A stretch of DNA of 64,000 nt from Mya arenaria (Eukaryota > Mollusca > Bivalvia > Myida > Myidae): assembly GCF_026914265.1 (NCBI RefSeq), contig NC_069124.1:24557989-24621988 (forward strand), written 5' to 3'. Position 1 is the first letter of the stretch. Each line of letters begins with the position of its first letter. The notes under the pieces are model-generated. The model was not told where the DNA came from. It did no database searches and worked only from the letters and a program-made list of their open reading frames with translations. This document shows positions 35,501 through 46,469 of the stretch, in pieces. The position numbers were made by a program, and so were the translations under genes.

Positions 35501-38500
35501 GGTATCACAAAGCGTTCACATTTATCAGTTTAATGACTTATATATAAATGCAAATGTGTGCAATATGCTCAACAGCTTATAAAAACAGATAACGAATTCG
35601 GTCGTTTGAAAAGTTGCTTTCAACAATCTAAATTAAATCAAATTAGATATAGTATGTATGTTATTTTATTTCATCCAAACAAGGTATTTACAGACAGTGA
35701 ACTATCGCGATACACTACAGTGAATCTTTATCACCCTCATGCTCTTTTTATCATGTATTTGGGACATGAGTGTAGATGAATATTTACACCTCAAATTCCA
35801 TTCCTTAAATGAACTGCCTTTCAGCAATTGCTTTTATCAATCGATGAACGCAACATCTTCGGATATGTTCGGATCGCAATTCATCGCATAACAATATACA
35901 TGAAAATTGTTGATCTTGTTATTGTTTGTATTGTGTCAGCAGGTCCCGTAAAATATAAACCAACATTTGAAAAAGTGTTGATTTATTATATTTTAAAAGT
36001 ATTGTTGCCATAAGTGTTTCAATTTTACGTTTAAAAGTGATGTCAAGTGGTTGATCTTTTCCCGCGTTAATGTGGCGTCATTTGAAAAAAATGTTTCCGA
36101 TTTTAGTATGGTCGTTGTATTTACAGTAAGAAAGTATGACTGAAAGTTTTTCTTAAATGAAATGAAGGATTTTTCAAACAATTATTGAATAAAATAATGA
36201 ACTATTGGTGAAGATATACACCTTCGGACTCCACAAACTTTGACAAGCCCAATTGCGCGCATACCCCGATAATGACATCAACCCCTCAATTCACTCCTTA
36301 AATGAACTTGCATAATCCGTAACTTTGTTTTGAAGAATCATACATGTAAATAATTGTATATTAATCTTGTTGAATTGGTACCAACTGAACGTACAATGAT
36401 TCACAACAGAATGTTCTGGTGACGAATTCGGGGTAGACTGTGCTTCGACATGCAATTGCTATGACAACGGAGTATGTGACTCGATCGATGGCAAGTGTAT
36501 AGCTGGAGAGTGTGCCCCCGGATGGCAAGGAAATACATGCGACATAGGTACTTTTAATCTCTTTTATCTTAAATAATCATTTACCAAAAAATAACACAAG
36601 AAATCGGATAACTTTTTTCAATTATTTTTTATTTCTTTATTCTCAACTTTTTTATAGACTTTTTCCTTTTTTGGTAAAGTCAAAAGGTACCGAGAAATTA
36701 TTTAGTGATTTCTTTTTAACCCACTAGAATGCAAATCACCACATTTTGGACAAAACTGTAGCCAAACATGTCATTGCTACCTATCTGGACCGTGCGACCC
36801 CATCAATGGACTTTGTACGCATGGAATGTGTGCGCCGGGCTGGTTGGGTGATAGCTGTGATAAAGGTAATTTCAACGTTTACATTCATAATCAGCTTTGG
36901 TTCTGCACGATTAATTGATATTGAAGATTATTGTCTTTTCTTTAATTGCTGTTTTTGTGTGTTTCATATAGGTTAGATACCACTAAATTACCTACATTTC
37001 CTACAGATTACTGACCGATTTGCAGTCTAAATAATACTGATTTCTAGGTTTACACGACCCAAACACCATATATTGAACAAAAATCCTAATGTATTTTACA
37101 TTAAACAACGCTAGAAAAAAAGTCATTTTTCATATAACAATAAGATTGGTTGGCCGTAATCACAAGATGGAAATAAAAACAAACACAATGACTTTATTGT
37201 CATCTATAACTATCAAAATTTCAGTTTTATGTCTTTTTCATTACTTAACTTGACGTTGTCTGGTTAATTATGTGTTTGCAGTTAGAAATTTGTTTGCAAC
37301 AAACGTTAGACATCACGTTCTTAGAACAACAAAGATCGTGTATGTATTTGGCAACGCTAGAGAAATTGAAACACGCTTATATTATTTCCATTAGTGTATC
37401 CAGCTAAAATATCCCTAAAAACAAACATTGCTGTTGGATAATATGTACTTGTAGGGTAATTAAAATATTTCCACAAGATTATGTTCTTTTTCATTAACGC
37501 TGTTACAACGTGTATTTACGCTAACTTAATTTTACTCAATTCTGTGTCATGTAGATGAAAAGTTGTTGATGCGCCCTCCACGAGACACACTTTAACCCTG
37601 TTTTATAAATTCCTCACATTCGAGTATCTTTCTAACACAAAACTCACAATGAAGTCATCGCGTACACGTACAAGTAACGTTAAACGACCTCTCCATTTTA
37701 GCAACGGAAATAAAGTTTAAAATCAAACAAAGAATATTGTAAAAACCGCTGGAATATTCGCACTTATAGAACGGGTGAACTTTACGTGTATAGAGGATTG
37801 TTGAAGCTAAAGATAGATACAACTAGTAATTTACATATATTTTAATCTAAAATAAGTCTTCTATTACCTCAAATTTTAGAATGTGACGATGGTAGATTTG
37901 GGCAAAGCTGCAGTAATTCATGCCATTGCTACGACAGCGCATCGTGCAATCACACAAATGGCATATGTTCCAATCACTTATGTGAAACGGGATGGCAGGG
38001 AGACAGTTGTAGTGAAGGTTGTGCTCTTACCTTGCTGATAATGTTTGTTCACTAGAAAATGTATGTTGTTGTGATAAAATAAGGATGCTTTATATAAACG
38101 GCATGTTTATACATTCTATGTCCCATTATATACATTCACCTTTTACTGAAAATGATCATCGTGACTACCCATACTACTGAAAAAACAAGATTTTTTTTTC
38201 AAATAGGCACAAGGTGGCGCTGTGCAGACACAGAATATGCGTATGTATGCACGAAAAGAAGTGCATTAACAACATTGATTCAAAATAACTCCAGAACATG
38301 ATATCTATACACCACGCCTGAGAAAGGGATTATTTCTTAATCTGGTCGGGAATCGTCCGGGCTTCAACAATTCTTTGAAAAGAGTGACCCTTAGTGTTCT
38401 TACACTCGACTGGTCGAGATAAATAACTGGCATAGATTGTTCACTTGTGCGGATTGAGTACACATACCTTTCATTCGTATTAGTTGATATCAGTTGTAAC

Positions 38501-40278
38501 AAATTCAGGTTTTCCCTTCAAAACTTAAACAAATTGGTAACAATCGTTTGTTTAGATGTGTATTCTTCGTTGTTTAGTATGTGGTTTTGGACACTTTGGA
38601 CAAAATTGTAGCCAGATATGCCACTGCTATGACAATGCGTCCTGTGTTCCATTCAGCGGTCTGTGTCCGAATTCGAAGTGTTCTTACGGCTGGCAAGGAC
38701 CAAGTTGCAATATAGGTATCTTTTGGCTACTCATATGACATATAAACGCCAATATTTTTCTTATTGGTCTGCTAAAGTCAAGGTTGTTAGATTTCATATT
38801 TCAACAGTGAAAATATTAAATTATTTGAATTGTTTTATCAATTAAACCTGTTTGAATATTTTCATTTTATTGGCGGTACTATTACGATAGCAATATACTA
38901 TGTCTTCCTTTACACCAAATTTCAGAATGTGCCGATGGTACATTTGGGCAAAGCTGCAGTAATTTATGCCATTGCTACGACAGCGCATCGTGCAATTACA
39001 CAGATGGCATATGTTCCAATCACTTATGTGAAACGGGATGGCAGGGAGACAGCTGTAGTGAAGGTTGTGCTCTTACCATGCTGATAATGTTTTTTGACTA
39101 GATAATGTATGTTGTTGTGATTATCTAAGGATGCTTTATATAAACGGCATGTTTATACATTCTATCTTTCATTATATACATTCCTTTTTTACTGATAATG
39201 TTCATCGTGACTATCCATACTACTGAAATAAACAGGATGTTGTTGTTTTTTCACATAATGCAAACTGTCTAAGGGGCGGTTGGCAGACAAAACATATGCG
39301 TATGTATGCACGAAAAGAAGTGCATTCGCAACATATTGATTTAAAAGAACTCCAGAATATGATATCTATACACCACGCCCGAAAAAGGGATTACTTTTCT
39401 TAATCTGGTGGGGAATTGACCAGACTTCAACAATCCTTTGAAAAAGAGTGGCGCTTAGTGTTCTTACACTCCACTGGTCGAGATAAATAACTGGCGTATA
39501 TTGTTTCTTTGTGCGTATTGAGTACACATACCTTTCATTCGTATTATTTGATATCAGTTGTAAAAATGGGGTTTCATCTTCCAAACGTAAACAAAATGGT
39601 AACAATCGTTATTAAGGTGTGTATTCTTCGTTGTTTAGTGTGTGGTTTTGGACACTTTGGACAAAACTGTAGTCAGATATGCCACTGCTATGACAATGTG
39701 TCCTGTGATCCATTCAGCGGTTTGTGTCCGAACTCAAAGTGTTCTTACGGCTGGCAAGGACCAAGTTGCAATATAGGTATCTTTTGACTACTCATATGAC
39801 ATATAAACGTCAATATTCTTCTTAATCTTCTTGATCTGCTGTATTCAAAGTCATTTATTTATCTTCATTTCTATTAAGGAAATATGTCTGAATATTTTCA
39901 TTTTATTGACGGTACTATTACTTAAGCAATATACTATTCAATTCCTTACATAAATCAAGAATAATTTACAATTGCTAAATATTAAATATAACAAACGTGT
40001 TTTTAATGTTTAATGCAAATGTGATGCTTTGCGATCAAACATGTTCATTCGGTTCTATTGTAGAAACGGGCACATCAAATGACTCAACGATTATTACAAC
40101 TCAAACATCAACAAACACTCCCTACACAGAAGTCACGAATGGACAAAGTGTATATGAAGAACTTAAGAAATATAAAAGTCGATACATAGTATCTGTCACT
40201 ACGGTTGGCGTCTTGGCATTTGGTTTTGTTGTTGTTGGTCTAATAGTGGTCAGTTTAAAGTTTGCCAAACAGAGGTAA
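32565..40278 (+). CDS. FTP/F5-8C-like lectin and 7xEGF single-pass receptor, copy B
   Basis: Predicted surface receptor of 572 aa. Exons: 32,565-32,579; 32,808-32,871; 33,733-33,966; 34,153-34,377; EGF exons 35,281-35,418, 36,410-36,547, 36,728-36,865, 37,880-38,017, 38,578-38,715, 38,926-39,063 and 39,639-39,776; and 40,064-40,274, read on to TAA at 40,276-40,278. All junctions are phase-consistent and no stop interrupts it. Order: signal peptide (about residues 6-26), lectin-like fold (about 27-179), seven EGF modules (about 180-501), Thr-rich stalk, one helix (VGVLAFGFVVVGLIVV) and a short basic end. The domains suggest sugar or particle binding with EGF spacing of the MEGF10/Draper phagocytic receptors; the function is inferred. 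Alternatively the last exon splices at AG/GTAACG to a small exon at 40,695, as copy C splices to a tail. Confidence 0.85.
32808..32871 (+). CDS. signal-peptide exon of receptor B
   Basis: A 64-nt exon joined in phase 0 to the 15-nt first exon (ATGAAAGCAGAACAT). Together they give MKAEH followed by FSLGNVFFICTCLLWIITVS, a short n-region and a strong hydrophobic core. The downstream phase is 1. The ATG is chosen because all three copies keep the same tiny exon and its GTAAGTAC donor. Confidence 0.82.
33733..34377 (+). CDS. lectin-like domain exons of receptor B (33,733-33,966 and 34,153-34,377)
   Basis: Both exons are intact and equal in length to those of A and C (234 and 225 nt). The acceptor at 33,732 is CCTTAG; this places the start level with the copy A (1,654) and copy C (56,872) exons. 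Landmarks: AVYQSSTYETCYASNV, LCLACSATVG, SPWLQIDFG, LRIFGRDYG, then NTSHFVNQNFSTWEDF and VLQYLVFRRPLPSVM. The paired cysteines suggest at least one disulfide. A calcium-binding motif of true fucolectins could not be confirmed by eye. Confidence 0.84.
35281..39776 (+). CDS. seven EGF modules of receptor B
   Basis: Seven 138-nt phase-1 exons, stop-free. Modules 4 and 6 (37,880 and 38,926) are nearly the same, as are 5 and 7 (38,578 and 39,639), and their introns also match. A block of two modules was therefore duplicated in tandem. Each module has eight cysteines spaced as in MEGF/Draper repeats and ends in GW-x-G-x2-C. The donors after modules 4 and 6 are both GTTGTG, the weak form also seen in copy A; without splicing there, a short hydrophobic tail and a stop would follow. 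Confidence 0.85.
40064..40278 (+). CDS. stalk and transmembrane exon of receptor B
   Basis: Acceptor CTATTGTAG. It encodes a Thr/Ser-rich stalk, YEELKKYKSRY, one hydrophobic helix and KFAKQR. At AG/GTAACG it matches the splice donor of copy C (60,061), which there leads to cytoplasmic-tail exons. Here the frame also closes at once (TAA at 40,276). A small exon behind TTGTTTTCAG at 40,695 is phase-compatible (VSTCCIKAK) and would close at TAA 40,729-40,731. Confidence 0.72.
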
Positions 40279-40289
40279 CGACTGGTTGA

Positions 40290-41800
40290 TATTTCCGCTA
40301 AAACCTATTTTTCATCTAAATCATGTACTAAAACAAATGAAATTAGTTTTCATAAATGTTGTTACTAATTTTCACATTTCACTTATTTTTTGTTATATTT
40401 ATTTAATAATGTAAAAGTGTGTGACGGACATGGTTTGCGAAAAAGATTCCTGCACAAGTAAAGTGGCATGTGTACTCATAAGCATGTCATTAGTGCTATA
40501 TTTAAGCATTTCCAATTCTAAAATGAAAAGCCAGTTCATATTTTTATTATTAAAAGTGTTCTATCGTTATCCAATCATTGGTATTAAAACAGATTATGAT
40601 GCAAATGTAAATGCCCCACAGGACACATTTTCGCCGATGATGCCACAATTATATTTTGATATATCTAGATGTTTAAGTTCTTAATTGTTTTCAGTGTCAG
40701 TACGTGCTGTATTAAAGCAAAAGGTAAGTAAATATTCCCTTGTAATAAGGTTGTTTTTTTTTAATTTGGACAATACATGTCGTGTTATTACACTTTAAAA
40801 GAAATCTGACCCACAAATTTTTAGATGTCAGATGACCCCCAAATTATTTTGTATCATTTGAAAGAGTTTGTTTTTTAAATAGACGAAAATGTTAAAAAGA
40901 GTTTTTATGAAGAAATTGGACTTTAAAGATTGCAAGAACCCCGTTATTTCGATGACGATTTTCACTACCCATATTTTGTTTTATTTTGTTATATAAAAAT
41001 AATTCCGGTTAATATATCGATATATATATTTTAATATTTAAAATTCTCTATAATGAAATGATAATTCAGTCCCTGTGGTCGAATTTCACAAGTTCTTTTG
41101 CACGATTTCGGTGACTTCCTGGTGTTACTTGTATTTTTTTTCTCTTTTATAAAACATGTAAGTGAATCAAAGCATTGATATACAATATCAGACCTTAATG
41201 CTAAATTTCATCTTTGGTGATAACGCAGCTGAATGGTTTGTGTGTTTACCAAAATATTGAACATGATTGATCTACCTGATGTTCTTTTCTATTGTGTAAA
41301 TTGTTACTGCATTGTATAACTCTTACACAGGATTGTGTAACTTCACCTTATAAGTAGTGGTTACGTTAAACCAATTGTTTTATAAGAAACGAAATTTTTA
41401 TAATGTTGTTGAATGTCTAGTACACTAATGAAAATTTCGTCCTATATATACTGTAAGGGGTCATTAAAGCTTAGAAATTGTTACTTAATGTCACATAACT
41501 CTTCAGAAGCCTCTAGAACTCTTAGTGTCAAACCAGCAGAGCTCTAACTCATTAAACCAACAATTGTTCAAGTGTTAAAACTTTACATCAAATGTTCCTT
41601 CTTAATATAATAATATCATTCTAGATACAATATAACGTCCTCTATGGCTTTACCCAAACCTAAAGTCCAAAACGGATTCTCCCGGACTCTTCGGACTCTC
41701 GACTCTCTTATACACAAAACGAACGAGAATAGATACTCTGAATATAGGTCATAACTGTCATAAACACAATTAATCATGGTATATATTTTGACAAACACTT
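40290..41800. other. 3' flank of receptor B, no further gene
   Basis: Matches 9,640-11,130. It includes the candidate small tail exon at 40,695 and an ORF ending at 40,684 (DANVNAPQDTFSPMMPQL) that could be an alternative tail; its splice phase is unresolved. Confidence 0.55.
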
Positions 41801-41810
41801 TAACTAACAT

Positions 41811-42298
41811 CAGTGTGTGTATACCACGTGATAAAATGTGTCATTAATGCTACGTCGGAAGGCAATATTTTGGTTTGAAAAAAAATACTTTAAACAAAGA
41901 TAACTTCACTATTTCTTCACCATTTTAAATGAAAACTAGCGCAGTCTGCACCGCTTATGGAGCACTGCCTTCGGTCTTTTACCAGAGTTTGATTGAGATT
42001 TTAGTTTCTTTAAACACTTCGTCAAACCTTTTCCCAATACGGCCGTCTGACGGAGCACTGTCAAAACATGACTTTGGAAACATGTTTGTCGAAGTGTTTG
42101 ATGTAAATAATGCCTTTATCAAATTTCGATGATCAAACAAATGTGGGTCTCTTTAAGAGGCATAGACTGCCATTTGTTTGATTTAAAAATGTGTTTTTCA
42201 AGAAAAGTTATCTTTGATTTAAATCTTCATTATATGGAAAATGATGCCTTCCGACGTAGCATATATGACGTAATTTATCACGTGGTATATACACACTG
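41811..42298. mobile_element. MITE, 488 bp, CAGTG ends
   Basis: Ends CAGTGTGTGTATACCACGTG and, inverted, CAGTGTGTATATACCACGTG, with inverted similarity extending inwards about 100 bp to an AAAGATAACTT block. It is flanked by TAACAT (41,805-41,810) and TAACCT (42,299-42,304). Copy A holds the uninterrupted site ACTAACCTACGC near 11,134, which proves insertion after the duplication. It has no coding capacity. The superfamily is not clear from the ends. Confidence 0.85.
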
Positions 42299-43084
42299 TA
42301 ACCTACGCTTGTTAAATCTTTAAAGCTATTAAACAACATATTCCGTATTAAAATAGCAATTATTTAAACAAAAGTTTACAATAAACTGTCAAAAATCTTA
42401 TACTTTAACTTTTTATGTTCATACTAGTTTTAAATGGTCACATTTCATTAGACAACCACATGTTATTGACAATTATATGCCCAAGATGTGCGCATAATTA
42501 ATATTGTATTACCCGTTTGTTCTGAATTAACATCGGTACTAATGTTACCATTACATGTTACATTTCATTTATGTATTGTTAAATATATGCTAGTTTAATG
42601 AAATAAATCATTTTTTATACTTTAAAAGAGACTATGTTGCTTTGACCATTTATACTCAAAATTGATTCGCATTACGCTATAAAATCAGTGGTATTTGGCG
42701 TGCAAATCGATCAATTCACTAACGAATAGTAAGAACATTTATTTAGTGGTTTGTAATTTTTCACGGAAGGTGTGCTATTTCAAACCTTGATTTTTTTTTG
42801 TGCTAATATTTATGTAAAATAACAAAACAAATCATTTAATTGTTTCATAAACACGTCGACATAATTGGTTTCGACTGTTACAGTAAATACATTTTAAGTC
42901 AGATTAAGCCAAATTAAGAGCAAATATAAAAAACGGCAATTACTTCATATATACCTACTTTTGTTAATATATATTAATAAATGGAAATCACTCAGCAACT
43001 GCCTTTCAAATAAAATGAGAATTATTTGGTTGTTACTATATTACAATATCAAACATTGAGGTTAATGAAGCTATCAGAGAACTA

Positions 43085-43553
43085 TTATATTTGTTTGTTT
43101 ATTTGAATTTATCAGGGTATGCCCTGGCCCATTGGCTGCATTATGGTTTGACCACGCCGTGACGCCATCACGACTTAAATTGTGTTTAAATGCCATAAGT
43201 GACATAAGGTAGAAGTGACAGCATTTCGCAGTGAAATCCAGACATTGGAAGACTTGAAGATACAAAAAGAGATACAAGAGATCCGGGTGCGATACCCTAG
43301 CTCTTTGCGAAGAGACCTCCTGGTTCTTTAAGGTGCTCGGTGTAAAGCACCGATGCACTGGATACAACTTTCCTAGGTTGAACCAGTACTAAGTACACCA
43401 CTTATCAAGCACTACCCTCTTAATGCCGAGCGCCAGGCAAGGGAGCTACTTGTACCAGCTTTTAACATCTTTCGGTATGACGCGTCCCGGGGATCGAACC
43501 CACAACCTCCCGCTCCGTAGGCGGACGCCTTAACCACAAGGCCACGGAGACGG
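43085..43553 (-). repeat. tRNA-derived SINE, long-tail subfamily (duplicate of 12,005-12,457)
   Basis: Same head boxes and the same distinctive 3' third as the SINE at 12,005, at the equivalent position of the duplication. Differences between the two are post-duplication changes. Confidence 0.82.
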
Positions 43554-44332
43554 TCAATTCTATTTTGTTTGTTGGTCCGATTCCTTAATGTATATTAAAG
43601 CTGATTTTGAAGAGGCTGAAATACTTTAAACATTATTTATTCGGTATCATAACATGGTACATACAACGCACAAATATAAATAATGTTGTCGATCGGGAAA
43701 CAGGTTGTACAGCGGCTTATGTAAATCCCTTTCCACAAATGGCTGAAACATATTGTATTAGTATTCATTTAGCGTTCTTAACTATAACTATAAAATGTAG
43801 TTACAAACATAACTTTTGTATGCCATACATATAATAGTGTTATGTTTTAATTTTTCAGGTTGTAACATATGTTAAAAAGTGAAAGAGATGTCTATCATTA
43901 TTATTAATATTAGAAAGGCTTTAAAGCACTCAGAAGTGTTACTGACGCTGACATTTAAAAAGAGAAGAGTGCAGGTGTAATCATTATGCTATTCGGAACA
44001 CTCAATTATAAAGTCATTAGTGACAAAGTTTCTTAAAGACAACAATTGCTCTTCTTTTTTTCTTCTTATTATTATTAGTGTCAATAATTGTGTTTTGTCT
44101 CACAATGCGTTCCTTATGTTTAAATTGAATGTGCCAGTTATGTGACTCATCATGCTGCTCATTTCTTAATTGTTTTCAATGAAGAGAACATAGGGTATTA
44201 TCACTCTATTTGGAGACATGTTGTACATATTTGTTATGCTTTACTTAAACTTTGAATCACATATCATATTTGTAATTAGAATGCATATCTCCTATAAGGA
44301 GGAAATAAAGGCATTGTATTATATTGTCATGT

Positions 44333-44998
44333 TTTGTATTGTATTGTATTGCATTGCATTGTATTCTGTATTGTATTGTATTGTATTGTATTGTATTGTA
44401 TTGTATTGTATTGTATTGTATTGCATTGTTTTGTATTGTATTGTATTGCATTGTATTGTATTCTGCATTGTATTGTATTGTATTGTATTGTATTGTATTG
44501 AATTGTATTGTATTGTATTGTATTGCATTGCGTTGCATTGCATTGTATGTTGTATTGTATTGTATTGAATTGTATTGCATATATTGTATTGTTTATTGTA
44601 TTGTATTGTATTGTTTATTGTATTGTATTGTATTGTATTGTATTGTATTGTATTGTATTGTATTGTATTGTATTGTATTGTATTGTATTGTATTGTATTG
44701 TATTGTATTCTGTATTGTATTGTATTGTATTGTATTGTATTGTATTGTATTGTATTGTATTGTATTGTATTGTATTGTATTGTATTGTATGAATTGTATT
44801 CTGTATTGTTTTGTATTGTATTGTATTGGATTGTATTGTATTGTATTGCATTGTATGCATTGTATGAATTGTATGAATTGTATTCTGTATTGTATTGTAT
44901 TGTATTGTATTGTATTGTATTGTATTGTATTGTATTGTATTGTATTGTATTGTATTGTATTGTATTGTATTGTATTGTATTGTATTGTTGTATTGTAT
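44333..44998. repeat. TATTG pentanucleotide microsatellite, about 670 bp
   Basis: A near-pure run of TATTG with a few TATTC, TGCAT and GAAT interruptions. Read in any frame it gives Y-C-I-V-L repeats on the plus strand and Q-Y-N-T-I repeats on the minus strand. These ORFs are by-products of a 5-bp repeat, not genes. Confidence 0.95.
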
Positions 44999-45945
44999 AT
45001 CTGATTACTAGTCATGCACAACGTATCACATGATAACAAACTTTACTATTCTTGTTTTGAAGTTTTTAATATCATTCACTCATTGTTATATATTTGTTGA
45101 TATCATGTCTATACTTATGTTAACTCCTGTGGACGCTTCATCAATATTGTACAAGTAGCTCTTATTACTTGTGGTAAATGGTAAATGGTTTGATATCGAA
45201 TTGCTTCTGCGTGTACATAGTGGAAGTTCATTCGCTGTGGGTAGGTATTGGCCCCATTACTGTAACAACACACTTTTATTCTTTATTGCTTCCGCTGACA
45301 CAAGTTAATTTGATCACAAGTCATCAAACCGATTTGTAGATAAGTGTCAAAAAGGTTTTCAAGTGTATTGCATAGTAGTTCACCATATACAAGTTTATGA
45401 ATTATAACATGATAATGAATTAAGTGTTTATGTTTGTATTGTCGTATTTATTGTAAATCATTTCTTCAAAATGTTTACATTTAATTCACTCTAGAGCGAA
45501 AATAAAACATATATACATATATCAGTGTACTGTTTTTAACGTTTTAGGGTATGATTCATCATATAAAAAAGGTGAAAGAGCTGTTCATCAAAATAAGTCG
45601 CACTTTAATACCGCCTGAGACGGGGTTTTCTGTTGACTTAAGCGTTACTGTGAATGAATATTTCAATGAAAAAAATCCATATGCAAACATTTGATGCACG
45701 TTCATTCGGAATTCCTTGGCCATTTTTTGCGAAAACTACCTCGGGTGTGTTTAGAATCACTGGCAATCAATTTAAACTTAGACCAATTAATACAAGCTAA
45801 ACACTACATTTAATTAATGATATAATTATAAAAAAATACGAACAACTTCTTTTGATGTACCGGCATACATACGAGGTTGTTTTCGATAAAAATGGCCGAG
45901 GAGATCCGAATGGATCCATGTTGTGTTCTTCCATTTAACGACATG

Positions 45946-46125
45946 TCTAGTGCCGATATGACTAGTGCTGATATGTCTAGTGCTGATATGACTAGTGCCG
46001 ATATGACTAATGCTGATATGTCTAGTGCTGATATGTCTAGTGCCGATATGACTAGTGCTGATATGTCTAGTGCTGATATGACTAGTGCTGATATGACTAG
46101 TGCCGGTATGACTAGCGCCGGTATG
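45946..46125. repeat. 15-bp minisatellite, 12 units (SADMT-type)
   Basis: Exactly twelve 15-bp units of the form (A/T)CTAGTGC(C/T)GATATG. On the plus strand a 101-codon ORF (45,877-46,182) reads them as repeats of SADMT or SADMS. On the minus strand a 105-codon ORF reads them as HIST(S/R)-type repeats. Copy A has only two units at 14,171-14,200. No domain supports a protein. Confidence 0.9.
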
Positions 46126-46469
46126 CTTTCCTGTCAAATGCACTGTAAAATTGAATTCGTTTGGATAATGGTCTGGGAGTGAAAGGCAGAATTTATTTTA
46201 TAGCAAAAGTGCATAAGACATTCTTAACTAGTATGCATCGACATTTGAGTTGTTTATCATAATGCATATTTTGCATAACTTTTTAACCAATTTATATCAA
46301 ATCTGTTTAAAATTGGTTTCCTGACTTTTCACATTGATTCAATAAGTTTCATTACCCCACCAGGAAAATTATTAAAAGTTGCTAGATACATCAAAGCTGT
46401 ATGAAAGTTAAGAGATATATAATTTTCTTAGTTTGAATGAAATGAATAAGAAGAAAATTAATTTCCCTT

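Larger units (their letters stand above)
32283..46415. repeat. segmental duplication, copy B (partner 165-14,500)
   Basis: Same order and orientation as region 165-14,500. It contains receptor B, the MITE at 41,811-42,298 (absent from A), the shared SINE at 43,085, and expanded forms of two tandem repeats. It lacks the 3.1-kb transposon of A. Confidence 0.85.

Noticed and set aside
42129-42323. 64-codon ORF in the flank of receptor B
   Set aside because: It lies in and across the right arm of the MITE at 41,811-42,298.
44324-45033. Long ORFs of Y-C-I-V-L and Q-Y-N-T-I repeats
   Set aside because: They are frame-free readings of the TATTG microsatellite.
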